A stretch of 64,000 bases of DNA from Bdellovibrio sp. (GTDB lineage: Bacteria; Myxococcota; SpSt-1050). Below, one piece after another: positions 25,758-34,158 of this stretch (position 1 is its first letter; each line of letters starts with the position of its first letter). The DNA is taken from the NCBI GenBank assembly GCA_020725805.1, contig DYEF01000016.1:1-64000 (forward strand), in the 5' to 3' direction. Both the position numbers and the translations under genes were made by a program. The notes below the pieces were generated by a model. It ran no database searches. It was not told the DNA's origin and saw only the letters and a list, made by a program, of their open reading frames with translations.

Positions 25758-26956
25758 CTACGGTTCTTCTGCTCTCCTCGCTTGTAATACTTGCTTCGGC
25801 ACTCTACTATGTCGTCCGGGCTCTCATTGGCGCTGTAGCGAGCATCTTTGAATCCTCGAGGGAGATATTCGAAAGCGAGGCAGAGAAACTACTTCTCTCA
25901 AATGTAAAAATCCCCGTAAGCATAATCATCCCTCCGGTCGAAAAATACGAAACCCTGAAAAAGATTGCGGAATCTGCCCTCGATATAAATCACCCTATGT
26001 TTCAGGTCATTGTAGCCCTCAGAAAGGATTGTCCATATCTGAACAGACTGATATCCGATTTTTCGCTCGTAAAACTCGATGCCGTTTACAGGATGATATT
26101 AAAATCAGCCTCTGTACAGGGCAGCTACAGAAGTACCAGAGACAGGAAACTTACCGTAATTCTGACTGACTCCGGTGATACAGCAATGGTTATCAATACC
26201 GCTGTCGACGTCTCCTCATATCCGTTCATATGCCTCCTTTCGGACGAATATATCCCTTCCAGAGAACTTCTGCTGCTTCTCGAACCTCCTGTCATTTCAA
26301 ACGAAATGATAAACTTCGGGTCGGTATGTTCATCTGCCTCAGGCGAAGGGATGAAGGTTTCACAATACTATATCAGAAGCATCTACTCATATTCCAACCT
26401 CCTTTCTATCTCCATCCCCTCTGATTTTGCAATACTTCTGAAGAAGAAATTCATCACAGACAAAAGGGGAATGAAGGGTAAAGAATCGCTCCCCGGATTC
26501 ATAAGGCGGATGATAAATGAAGGGCTCAGACTGAAATACGTGCCCGAGGCCGGCACCTCTGCCGAAAAGGGCGGAATATTTCTGAGTTTTCTGATAAATC
26601 ATCTCAGAAAAATCATCTGTGATCTGAGACTCTCCTCCCTTGCCGTTATTATCAACGATATATATTATCTTGCTTTCACTGCACTCAACGTCATCCTTTT
26701 CTATCAGTTGTTTTCAAGGACAGACTACGGAATTCAGTTGTTTATACCGATACTTCTGGTCTTTGTCATTACACCCCTTAAGGATATAGCGATACTCCTC
26801 AACGAAAACTTCATCGGGAAGAAGACGGATAATCCATATATCATAAAAGCAATATTTCTTTCACTCTTCAAGCAGTTCGGAATAGAACAGCTGATAGCAA
26901 TCGTATTTCTCTTTTTCAGCCTTAAGAGATTTTTTTCACCCGGGAGCCGAAGATGA
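25754..26956 (+). CDS. Degenerate family-2-like membrane glycosyltransferase
   Basis: The layout is that of a GT2 synthase: an N-terminal helix, a cytoplasmic Rossmann-like domain beginning PVSIIIP, and C-terminal membrane helices. However, the donor and catalytic positions are eroded. The usual PAYNE is PPVEK, the DGS loop is ALRKD, and the DxD segment reads LLSDEYIP. It may be a non-catalytic partner that works with the HEAT protein, to which it is coupled by a four-base overlap. It also overlaps the next gene by four bases. An active enzyme with unusual residues cannot be excluded. Confidence 0.6.
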   Translation: MTTVLLLSSLVILASALYYVVRALIGAVASIFESSREIFESEAEKLLLSNVKIPVSIIIPPVEKYETLKKIAESALDINHPMFQVIVALRKDCPYLNRLISDFSLVKLDAVYRMILKSASVQGSYRSTRDRKLTVILTDSGDTAMVINTAVDVSSYPFICLLSDEYIPSRELLLLLEPPVISNEMINFGSVCSSASGEGMKVSQYYIRSIYSYSNLLSISIPSDFAILLKKKFITDKRGMKGKESLPGFIRRMINEGLRLKYVPEAGTSAEKGGIFLSFLINHLRKIICDLRLSSLAVIINDIYYLAFTALNVILFYQLFSRTDYGIQLFIPILLVFVITPLKDIAILLNENFIGKKTDNPYIIKAIFLSLFKQFGIEQLIAIVFLFFSLKRFFSPGSRR

Positions 26957-27678
26957 TACATATTTTTCTTGTCTTGATTGCAATTATGCCGGCAGACCAA
27001 ATAAACCAAAAGGATACGGATGCACTCTCTCTCTGTGAAAAGGGAGATATTGGCAAATGTGCAGAGCAGATAAAAACATTATATAACAAAGGGAAGACCG
27101 GCGAGGCATTCTTACTGGCAAAAAAGTACTGCAGTGACAAAGCAGTGGATGTATGTATCGCCGGTGCAACAATAGCATCATTTACTCAAAAATATAATGA
27201 GTGTGCAGAACTGCTCGGAAAGAGATGTACAGAGAAGCAGCCCGTTGCCTGTGCCGTTCTCTCGGACTGCCTTTTTGAACTCGGGAAGACAGAAGAGTCC
27301 TTAAAGCCCGCAAAGATTGCCTGCGAAAACAGCGTCTATGATGCCTGCTCGACGGTCTCCGCATATTACCTGAATAAGAATCTGAAAGGTGAATCAATCA
27401 TCTGGGCAAAGAAGGGCTGTGACGGCGGTTCGTCGATGTCCTGCGGTGCCCTGTCCGCTCTCTATATCTCCGACGGGGAGTATAAAGAGGCATTCGATTT
27501 TGCCAAAAAGGGTTGTGAACTGAATGACCGGAATGCCTGCAAGGCTGCTGGGGTCTGCTGCACAAAACTGAAATACGGCTGCGAGAGTGAATACTATGAA
27601 AAATGCTGCAGACTCAATGACAAAGACTGCTGTATGATGGCAAACAAGAATAAGGCTCTTAAATCCAAAGAACACTAA
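26953..27678 (+). CDS. Cys-rich Sel1/Hcp-like repeat protein, probably exported
   Basis: A weak N-terminal signal (MIHIFLVLIAIMPA) precedes tandem 35-40 residue Sel1-like helical repeats whose cysteines recur, as in AKKGCDGGSSMSCGALS and AKKGCELNDRNACKAAG. This matches the disulfide-linked Helicobacter Hcp style and implies a periplasmic or secreted location. It is coupled by four bases to the glycosyltransferase-like gene. Its role is unknown; Hcp-like proteins have been linked to host or peptidoglycan interactions in other species. Confidence 0.75.
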   Translation: MIHIFLVLIAIMPADQINQKDTDALSLCEKGDIGKCAEQIKTLYNKGKTGEAFLLAKKYCSDKAVDVCIAGATIASFTQKYNECAELLGKRCTEKQPVACAVLSDCLFELGKTEESLKPAKIACENSVYDACSTVSAYYLNKNLKGESIIWAKKGCDGGSSMSCGALSALYISDGEYKEAFDFAKKGCELNDRNACKAAGVCCTKLKYGCESEYYEKCCRLNDKDCCMMANKNKALKSKEH

Positions 27679-27767
27679 GGCAGAAAGATTATGAAAAATT
27701 TAGATAGACAGAACTCAAATATTCAGGTATTTTTACTGTTTCATATGATGCAGGATGTCCGGCTGTA

Positions 27768-29027
27768 ATGTTTAAGGAATTATCAAGAGACATAAGAAAT
27801 ACCCTTCTGCCGGTTGTTGCCATTCTGGCAGGTTCGTTACTGCTGCTTTCAGGGTATCACCTTCAGGCAGAAGATATAAATGCCGGTCACCAGAATTTAA
27901 GCAATGAAGCTGTAGCAGAAAACAAGGTCGACTCAATCAATCCGGAAGAGACGGAAGAATCGGAAGATACTGACGAGGAAGAAGAAGGGGAAGAGGAGAC
28001 AATAGAGCCGTCGGTTCATACGGATAAGTATCTCTACAGTACAGACATATCAGATGAGACACTCAAAAAATTATTTGCTGAAAACCCGAAGGCACTTGGT
28101 TCAATCTCGGTCGGTTTTGCAAACTTAGGAAGACTTATCAACGGAGTCAGATTTCCTGAGGGTGATGCGTGGGTCGTGGTAAATCCCCCGAAATCATACG
28201 GCACTCAGGAGGTTGTCGATTATCTGATAACTGCGGCAAAGACAGTAAAGGAGAAATTTCCCGACGCACCGCCCCTCCGCATCAACGACCTGAGCGCTGA
28301 AAAGGGAGGATACATAAGACCTCACAAGAGTCATCAGAACGGCAGGGACGTCGACATAGGATTTTACTATATCTACGACAGCAAGAATCCCAAGGCAAAG
28401 ACCTTTGATGTAGCCAAAAACTGGGAGTTTATCAAAGCAATCATTACAAAGACCGATGTACAGGTGATTCTCGTCGACAGAAGGATCCAGAAGCAGCTCT
28501 ATGAATATGCAAAGAGCACTGGCGAGAATGAGGACTGGCTCAATTCTGTATTCAAATCAGGCGAGCACGCACTTATAAAGCACGCACGCAGACACCGCGG
28601 ACACTTTCATATCAGGTTTTACAGCCCCCGCGCGCAGGAATTAGGCAAGCGTATTCATCCGATACTGGATAAAGCCAAGGAGGAAGAACGAATTGCCATC
28701 CACAAAGTAAAGAAGGGAGAATGTATCGGAAAGATCGCGATGAAATACAATAGTTCAGTCACCCTTATCAAACGTGCAAATCACCTAAAATCAAATAATA
28801 TCAGAGCCGGAATGACACTCTTTGTCCCGCTGCTTGGTCCCTGCCATAACTGTCCTGAGCCTCCGGATGTCATAGTCCCGAAAAGGAGGCTCCCTGAGGA
28901 CTTTGCAGGCAAGGAGAACATAATCGCAGATGAGACAAAAAACGGAGTAGTACCCATCAATTACTACTTTAATCTCTACCCTTTTACCCGGATAAACAGT
29001 TTCTGGCTCAAACTTGATAAATATTAA
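27768..29027 (+). CDS. MepA-type murein endopeptidase (M74) with LysM domain
   Basis: This is an exported peptidoglycan hydrolase. After a hydrophobic N-terminal segment (about residues 10-32) comes an acidic low-complexity stretch. The M74 catalytic domain holds the metal motifs SHQNGRDVDIG and HRGHFHIRF, typical of penicillin-insensitive D,D-endopeptidases. A LysM domain follows (KVKKGECIGKIAMKYN...IRAGMTLFVPL), which would bind glycan strands. At 419 aa it is longer than E. coli MepA, which lacks LysM. Its stop lies two bases from that of a convergent lipoprotein gene. Confidence 0.88.
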   Translation: MFKELSRDIRNTLLPVVAILAGSLLLLSGYHLQAEDINAGHQNLSNEAVAENKVDSINPEETEESEDTDEEEEGEEETIEPSVHTDKYLYSTDISDETLKKLFAENPKALGSISVGFANLGRLINGVRFPEGDAWVVVNPPKSYGTQEVVDYLITAAKTVKEKFPDAPPLRINDLSAEKGGYIRPHKSHQNGRDVDIGFYYIYDSKNPKAKTFDVAKNWEFIKAIITKTDVQVILVDRRIQKQLYEYAKSTGENEDWLNSVFKSGEHALIKHARRHRGHFHIRFYSPRAQELGKRIHPILDKAKEEERIAIHKVKKGECIGKIAMKYNSSVTLIKRANHLKSNNIRAGMTLFVPLLGPCHNCPEPPDVIVPKRRLPEDFAGKENIIADETKNGVVPINYYFNLYPFTRINSFWLKLDKY

Positions 29028-29029
29028 TA

Positions 29030-29737
29030 CTAATTCCCTTCAAACATTTTTTCACCATTGAGTCTCAATTCGTCCTGACTGTAAACAAGGAAAATGCAGG
29101 AGCTTACCTTACTCAGGGCATCAGCCGGATACAGCTCATCGGTTCCGTTTTTGAGATCAATTCCGATATTTACGAGGCAATTAAACAATAAAGAAAATTT
29201 ACAGACATCCGGATTCATCGCAAGACTATTCATATCAACTGAGATATCCACACTCTTCCCCTTTGGCAATAGACCATAAATAAATTCAATGAAGAATTTT
29301 GCATCACAATAGCCTGAATACTGAGTCGAAGAGATATATTCACCTGTTCTGTACCGCGGAGTAACATCAATATTGGTCTGATATACAACTTTCTGACCAT
29401 CATTATTTGAAGCGATAATGCTCCTTACATAATCTTCATAGCTGATTCCGATTACTATGTTGTTATCTGCAAGATAAAAATATTGCATAGAGACACTGCC
29501 TCTGCACCCGTTTTTATCACACTTTATACTGCCCGTTGAATCTGAAATTGAATATTTATTCTGGCAGATTGAAATCTCTTCATTAAAACACAGATCCTCC
29601 TCTGAACCCCTAAAAACATAAAGCATCTCCTGATTCTGATAATTCAGGTAGATAAACTTATACTCTTTCGGGCTATTCCCGCAGGATATTGCGAAGTAAA
29701 CCGGCAGCAGTAATAATAATAATAATTTTTCTCTCAT
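29030..29737 (-). CDS. Hypothetical lipoprotein
   Basis: The N-terminus is MREKLLLLLLLPVYFAISC, a clear lipoprotein signal with lipobox AISC. The 215-residue mature protein has several cysteines and alternating beta-type hydrophobicity, with no motif I recognise. GGGAG lies eight bases before the ATG. It follows the beta-barrel gene by 15 bases and is probably co-transcribed with it, so it may be an outer-membrane partner. Confidence 0.65.
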   Translation of the reverse strand: MREKLLLLLLLPVYFAISCGNSPKEYKFIYLNYQNQEMLYVFRGSEEDLCFNEEISICQNKYSISDSTGSIKCDKNGCRGSVSMQYFYLADNNIVIGISYEDYVRSIIASNNDGQKVVYQTNIDVTPRYRTGEYISSTQYSGYCDAKFFIEFIYGLLPKGKSVDISVDMNSLAMNPDVCKFSLLFNCLVNIGIDLKNGTDELYPADALSKVSSCIFLVYSQDELRLNGEKMFEGN

Positions 29738-29752
29738 TGAGGATTCTCCCGA

Positions 29753-30256
29753 TTAAAAGTAGAACGTTGCAAAGAGCTGTGTAGTCGTTGTCCCTATCTT
29801 GACTGTCGGAGATACCGGAATTGCAAGAAGCGCCTCGCCTCCGATTGAAAACTCTTTTGTAACAAAGAACGAAACCCCGACCCCTCCTGCGATTGTAATA
29901 TAAAAATCGTCATTATTTTCGTTTAAGTCCCCGAAATTCTTGGCAAATGACAACCCGCCTTTGATATAAGGTGCTGCCCGTCTGTCGAGCAGATACTTAT
30001 TCATATATATACCCAGTTTCAGCCCGCCACCTTCTACCTGATTATCATTCTCGTCCTCTACCTGATAACCGAATCCGAATTCCATCTGCATCGCAAGTAA
30101 ATCTTCAATATGGAATCTCCCTCCCACTGATGCGGCAATTGATGCCGGAATAGTAAAGTCCAGACCGAATTTGTTTGCCTTAAGTGAATTCTCCTGTGCA
30201 AATGCAATACCCGTAAAAGCGATGATTAAAAGACAAGAATAAACAAATTTTCTCAT
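29753..30256 (-). CDS. Small outer-membrane beta-barrel protein
   Basis: A signal peptide ends near IAFAQ. The mature part of about 145 residues shows alternating amphipathic strands (QMEFGFGYQV, LKLGIYMNKY, GVGVSFFVTK) and ends in FATFYF, a terminal aromatic typical of barrel insertion. It resembles OmpX/opacity-like eight-strand barrels. I use the second ATG at 30256, because AGGAGG directly abuts the first ATG at 30262. A function beyond the outer membrane is not inferable. Confidence 0.75.
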   Translation of the reverse strand: MRKFVYSCLLIIAFTGIAFAQENSLKANKFGLDFTIPASIAASVGGRFHIEDLLAMQMEFGFGYQVEDENDNQVEGGGLKLGIYMNKYLLDRRAAPYIKGGLSFAKNFGDLNENNDDFYITIAGGVGVSFFVTKEFSIGGEALLAIPVSPTVKIGTTTTQLFATFYF

Positions 30257-30284
30257 TTCCATACCTCCTTTAAGAATCTAAAAT

Positions 30285-30312
30285 AATTTACTCCTCCAAA
30301 TACCCTTGTCAA
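30285..30312 (-). promoter_or_regulatory. Candidate promoter of the beta-barrel/lipoprotein operon
   Basis: On the minus strand a consensus TTGACA (30307-30312) and TAAATT (30285-30290) are 16 bases apart, about 25-30 bases upstream of the AGGAGG of the beta-barrel gene. Confidence 0.45.
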
Positions 30313-30351
30313 TCAAAATGTGTTTACAGCATTCCTATTATATTGTCAGAC

Positions 30352-31572
30352 TCAGAAGGACATTACTGACCTTAAGTAATAAATACCCTTGAGAATTTCC
30401 AGAGAGAGCTCTTTGCCGGCCGACATAGATATCTCGTATTTATAGAGTTCCTTCTCCCTGAACTCCTCGGGGGATGGTATATATCCCAGTTCATCGTTGC
30501 AGAGAGACAATACAAGGACATCCCTGAAATCCAAAAATCTTGCCTTTATCCTGAATCCCATAGAAGGAAGAAGTTCACCGGGTGCACCAAAGAGGACAAC
30601 ATCCCCGATTTTGACGAGATTTATCTCGGTCTGAATCTGATTGTCTATGATATCGCGTCTGAATATACCGAGTTTCTTGAGAAGCAGGAATTTGGGGTTC
30701 TCAACCTTTATTCTGAATCTGTGACTGATATGTTTCACCTGACCATAGGGAACCTCTCTGAGAGAACCCTTCTCACTGACAATCAGTTCACCGAGCCTCT
30801 CTCCCATATTTACGGTAAACCTCAGCCTGTCTGCAAAGATTGCATCCTCCTCGATATTGGGAGTCACCATACCTCCGAGAGCGGCCGAAAAAAAGACCCC
30901 CTCTCCGCCCGTCCTCTCCTCAAGATACCTGAGAACCAGTCCGGGGTAATCAGCGCTTATCAGTGTATTGCCTGCCCAGAGACCCTCCGGATGACAGGCA
31001 AAGTTTACAATGTACCCTCTGGTACTGCCATCCTTTTTCAAAAATTTCAGAAAAGATATTCTGTCGTCTTTATATCCGTATTTACGCATATTCTCCGTAA
31101 TAAACGGAGGGACATCCGAAAATCCTGCATATATTACCGTATCCTCGGCACTATCTCTGGCACCAATTACTGCCTTTCTGATAGAATCTCTCAGAGAATT
31201 AAGATATCCGGAATCAACACCGCTTACAACAGGGATATTCATAACAGCACGTCCCCAGTATCCCATTGTATCCGGTCCTTCGTGATTGTGCGTAGAACAG
31301 ATAATTATATGGTCTGTATCCCCGAATTCCCTTTTCAGGTCTTCTTTTACCGACTGTATATACTCATTAAAGAGTCCTATTACATCACAGGCGACAAGAA
31401 CCACAGAATTTAGCCCGTCGCTTATGTATGCGGCCCGTGCATATATGGGATGCAGGACACCTGTGGATTTACGGTTGAAATCAAACCCTCCCATATATAC
31501 GCTCTTGCCATACGGCGTTATATCGATTTTCGAAAAACCCGCTTTAAAGTACTTTATTCCTCCTCCATCCAT
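30352..31572 (-). CDS. Ceramidase-like hydrolase domain protein, nucleophile not evident
   Basis: The sequence follows the N-terminal domain of neutral/alkaline ceramidases: FSKIDITPYG, GVLHPIYARA, the zinc-type STHNHEGPD and a later NFACHPEG. The position where true ceramidases have a QSNxGDxSPN-like nucleophile reads SAALGGMVTPN, so the catalytic serine is not obvious. At 406 aa it lacks the C-terminal domain of full-length enzymes. No signal peptide is seen. Its start overlaps the cytochrome gene by 19 bases, inside a GGAGGAGG string. It may be a metal-dependent hydrolase of another ester or amide. Confidence 0.65.
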   Translation of the reverse strand: MDGGGIKYFKAGFSKIDITPYGKSVYMGGFDFNRKSTGVLHPIYARAAYISDGLNSVVLVACDVIGLFNEYIQSVKEDLKREFGDTDHIIICSTHNHEGPDTMGYWGRAVMNIPVVSGVDSGYLNSLRDSIRKAVIGARDSAEDTVIYAGFSDVPPFITENMRKYGYKDDRISFLKFLKKDGSTRGYIVNFACHPEGLWAGNTLISADYPGLVLRYLEERTGGEGVFFSAALGGMVTPNIEEDAIFADRLRFTVNMGERLGELIVSEKGSLREVPYGQVKHISHRFRIKVENPKFLLLKKLGIFRRDIIDNQIQTEINLVKIGDVVLFGAPGELLPSMGFRIKARFLDFRDVLVLSLCNDELGYIPSPEEFREKELYKYEISMSAGKELSLEILKGIYYLRSVMSF

Positions 31573-32513
31573 GTCCTGTCCTTCTCCTCCTTTTCATATA
31601 CAAAAGACGCCTCGAGTGCAATCAGGTAATTTTTGTAGAGCTCCAGAAGAATCTTGTCCGGGACACCCTTAAGCTTGAATATCTCATACTTTCCCCTCTT
31701 ACCCTGTCCCGAAAACGGAGAGAGATATTTGCCGGTTGCACCTGCCTGTGATATATCCGACGGGAGTATCTTGATTATCTTTCCTGACGGGTCAAAGGCA
31801 ATACCTACCTGAATGTTACCGAGAGATTTTACATTGAAGAAGACGAGATAGCCGAGTTTGAGGGGCTTTTTCAGGACATCCATCTTGTTCGGGTCCTGAG
31901 GAATATACTCGGCACCGCCGATATGGGGCTTGTCGGACCTGAATATCGTATATACAGTAACGGTCTCCTCATCCTCTGTTATCTTCTCCTTTATTACCTT
32001 CTCTATTCTCTCCTTTCCAAGGGCGGCGATTCTGTAATCCTTTGCGATGAAATATGCGGCGTTCGGGAAGAAGTTGTCTATTTTGATATGCAGTGACCTG
32101 AGATATGCGATGACATCCCAGATATCAAGGTCGTTGTATCCTCTCCCGAATGAAGGCATAAAAGTCTCTCTCGAGAGCACCTTTGTACCGCCGTTCTTGA
32201 TTACATTGAAAAGATGGCTGTTCTCCTTCATATTCATAACTTTCGGGTCCCTGAAATTGATCGGAGGAGGATTAAAAGACGAGGCAGCATATCCGTCTCC
32301 TGTACCGTTTATCCCGTGACAGGCAAAACAGTCAACTCTGAACCTCTTCTCACCTGCCATTACATCACCATAGGCGGCCGAAACAGCCGAAGGTGCCTGA
32401 GCAGCAGCAGTACTTTCGGATTTCTCTTCCTTGGCCTTCTTTCCCTTATCTTTTGCATAGACGACTGATACCAGAAGAACCGAGATTATCAGTAATGAAA
32501 GGAATTTCTTCAT
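31554..32513 (-). CDS. Exported mono-heme cytochrome c with extra C-terminal domain
   Basis: A signal peptide (ending VVYA) and a Lys/Glu/Ala-rich linker precede a class I cytochrome c domain with heme motif CFACH near residue 62 and a downstream Met ligand candidate in RETFMPSFG. The C-terminal half, from about residue 150, is a separate domain. It includes KLGYLVFFNVKSLGNIQVGIAFDPSGKI, which faintly resembles FMN-binding-type domains but without a confirmed site. AGGAGG precedes the ATG. It is in an operon with an unknown exported protein and the ceramidase-like gene, suggesting periplasmic electron transfer. Confidence 0.85.
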   Translation of the reverse strand: MKKFLSLLIISVLLVSVVYAKDKGKKAKEEKSESTAAAQAPSAVSAAYGDVMAGEKRFRVDCFACHGINGTGDGYAASSFNPPPINFRDPKVMNMKENSHLFNVIKNGGTKVLSRETFMPSFGRGYNDLDIWDVIAYLRSLHIKIDNFFPNAAYFIAKDYRIAALGKERIEKVIKEKITEDEETVTVYTIFRSDKPHIGGAEYIPQDPNKMDVLKKPLKLGYLVFFNVKSLGNIQVGIAFDPSGKIIKILPSDISQAGATGKYLSPFSGQGKRGKYEIFKLKGVPDKILLELYKNYLIALEASFVYEKEEKDRTWMEEE

Positions 32514-32546
32514 ATTATACCTCCTGATTTATCAAAATATTTGTCA

Positions 32547-33491
32547 TTATTTTGTCTTGTATTTATCAGCATCGGTATTCTTGAATCTGTATCTGAGATG
32601 TCCCCGCAGAATAACATTATAGTTTACCTTCTTTATAGCCTCTAAGGTCGCCTTTTCGTCCTTCGAATCGGCGGCAGATGCAATCTCCTCGAATCCCACA
32701 ATAAGGTCAGTAATAAACTGCGAAAACTGCGAATCCTTATCCTTTACAAGGGCTGTCTGCTCTTTCTTTAAGAATTCGGCCATTCTCTTTGACTCACGCG
32801 AAATACCGTTGGTATCAAGCTTTTTGCCCGGCACAAAAATATCCTTTACGATATACTGCCACGTCCTTCCGAGTTCACGCATTACCCTCTTCATATCGGA
32901 CTCAGTCTCTTTACCCTGTTCTGATGCAACCACACCTCCGGGTCCTACCGGACCAGCCGCCTTTTTCATAATAGGTTTCCCGTTCTCATCCTTCGGAATC
33001 TGGTCTATCTCTTCTCCCTGCGGGAGGGGCCATACACCTACATAAACTCCGAAATTGGCAGTAACCGCATCCTGCTCCTGCGCAATTATGTCCAGTTTGA
33101 CAACATATCTGCCTACCTGCTGGGGGAAGAAGTGAAATCCGAATGAACCCGCATCCTGAAGGGGCTGAACAACATACCTGTAAGTTGCCTCTGGAAGTTT
33201 TTCGTAATATACACTCGCCGCAAGCTTGACGTCCATAACAGGCGACAGATTACCGTAGACAGGGTCTGCAACCTTCATCTCTTTATATACCTCAAACGAG
33301 AGTTCCACCACCTCCTGTGGTTCGGGTATGCCCGGAGATATCTTCATAAGCACCAGATAATCGGAAGTCCTTGCAAAGAGCATCCTCTTGTCGGGCTTCT
33401 TTAGAGTACCGGTCGTCTGAATCTTATCCTGTGCAATCAGGCTGAATGAAAAGAGGACCAAAATCAGAATAAAGGCAATTTTTCTTGTCAC
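32547..33491 (-). CDS. Unknown exported protein beside cytochrome c
   Basis: It starts with GTG behind AGGAGG. A signal peptide ends near SLIAQ. Residues of about 30-165 look like an all-beta domain (EVVELSFEVYK, VGRYVVKLDIIAQ) similar in character to periplasmic copper or FixH-like sandwiches. The rest is helical, resembling a four-helix bundle with no CxxCH, so it is not itself a c-type cytochrome. It is the first gene of the cytochrome operon and may be an assembly or redox partner. No family is firmly recognised. Confidence 0.6.
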   Translation of the reverse strand: MTRKIAFILILVLFSFSLIAQDKIQTTGTLKKPDKRMLFARTSDYLVLMKISPGIPEPQEVVELSFEVYKEMKVADPVYGNLSPVMDVKLAASVYYEKLPEATYRYVVQPLQDAGSFGFHFFPQQVGRYVVKLDIIAQEQDAVTANFGVYVGVWPLPQGEEIDQIPKDENGKPIMKKAAGPVGPGGVVASEQGKETESDMKRVMRELGRTWQYIVKDIFVPGKKLDTNGISRESKRMAEFLKKEQTALVKDKDSQFSQFITDLIVGFEEIASAADSKDEKATLEAIKKVNYNVILRGHLRYRFKNTDADKYKTK

Positions 33492-33521
33492 TTTATAAAC
33501 CTCCTTTAAGATGGCAATGGG

Positions 33522-33551
33522 AATATATCAGTAAACCAATACCAAATTCAA
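33522..33551 (-). promoter_or_regulatory. Candidate promoter of the cytochrome operon
   Basis: On the minus strand TTGAAT (33546-33551) and TATATT (33522-33527) are 18 bases apart, about 30 bases upstream of the GTG start at 33491. The divergent hsp20 promoter lies about 100 bases to the right. Confidence 0.45.
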
Positions 33552-33643
33552 TAAAAAAGTAACGGGATGTAAAATATTGAAGAGCCATTTGTAATATTGC
33601 GGGTGTCCCGGAAATATGAAAATATTCTCTCTTCTCATTTTGT

Positions 33644-33672
33644 TTGTCTAAAAGGAATTTTCAAGATATATA
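33644..33672 (+). promoter_or_regulatory. Candidate promoter of hsp20-lon
   Basis: TTGTCT (33644-33649) and TATATA (33667-33672) are 17 bases apart, ahead of the AGGAGG of the hsp20 gene. No CIRCE or ROSE-like element was recognised, so heat control is not evident from the sequence. Confidence 0.4.
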
Positions 33673-33702
33673 AACCCTTACCTTATATCAGGAGGTCCTG
33701 TA

Positions 33703-34155
33703 ATGGGTTCAATATCCAGAGAATCTTATGAAAGAATTCTCCTTATCAAACGGGAGATGGAGAGGCTGATACGGGAGTTTTCGGGACTCGACACAGAACT
33801 TCTCAGTGAGTCGAACAATGTGACCATTCCTGTTGATATATTCGAGGTAAAGAACGAGGTCTTTATTCAGGCCGAGATACCGGGACTCAAAAAGGGTGAA
33901 ATCAAGGTCTTTGTCAGCCGCAACAAACTCTTTATCGAGGGTGTAAAGCCCGACAGCACAAGGACAGAAAAAGCAAACTATATATGGATGGAGAGGCCTT
34001 ACGGGACGATCAAGAGAATAATAGAACTTCCGCAGGCGTGTGATACAAGGACTATAACAGCAGAATACAAAAGCGGTATACTCACACTGAAACTAAAAAG
34101 GATTGAGGAACGGAGAGGGGAAAAACGCGAAGTCGAAATCAATTTCGAGGAATAG
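33703..34155 (+). CDS. Hsp20/alpha-crystallin small heat-shock protein
   Basis: This is an ATP-independent chaperone that binds unfolding proteins in the cytoplasm. The alpha-crystallin domain covers about residues 45-140, with VDIFEVKNEVFIQAEIPGL and the typical C-terminal AEYKSGILTLKL (GxLTL) strand. The length of 150 aa is normal. AGGAGG precedes the ATG. It is three bases upstream of lon, an arrangement that couples holding and degradation of damaged proteins. Confidence 0.93.
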   Translation: MGSISRESYERILLIKREMERLIREFSGLDTELLSESNNVTIPVDIFEVKNEVFIQAEIPGLKKGEIKVFVSRNKLFIEGVKPDSTRTEKANYIWMERPYGTIKRIIELPQACDTRTITAEYKSGILTLKLKRIEERRGEKREVEINFEE

Positions 34156-34158
34156 AAT

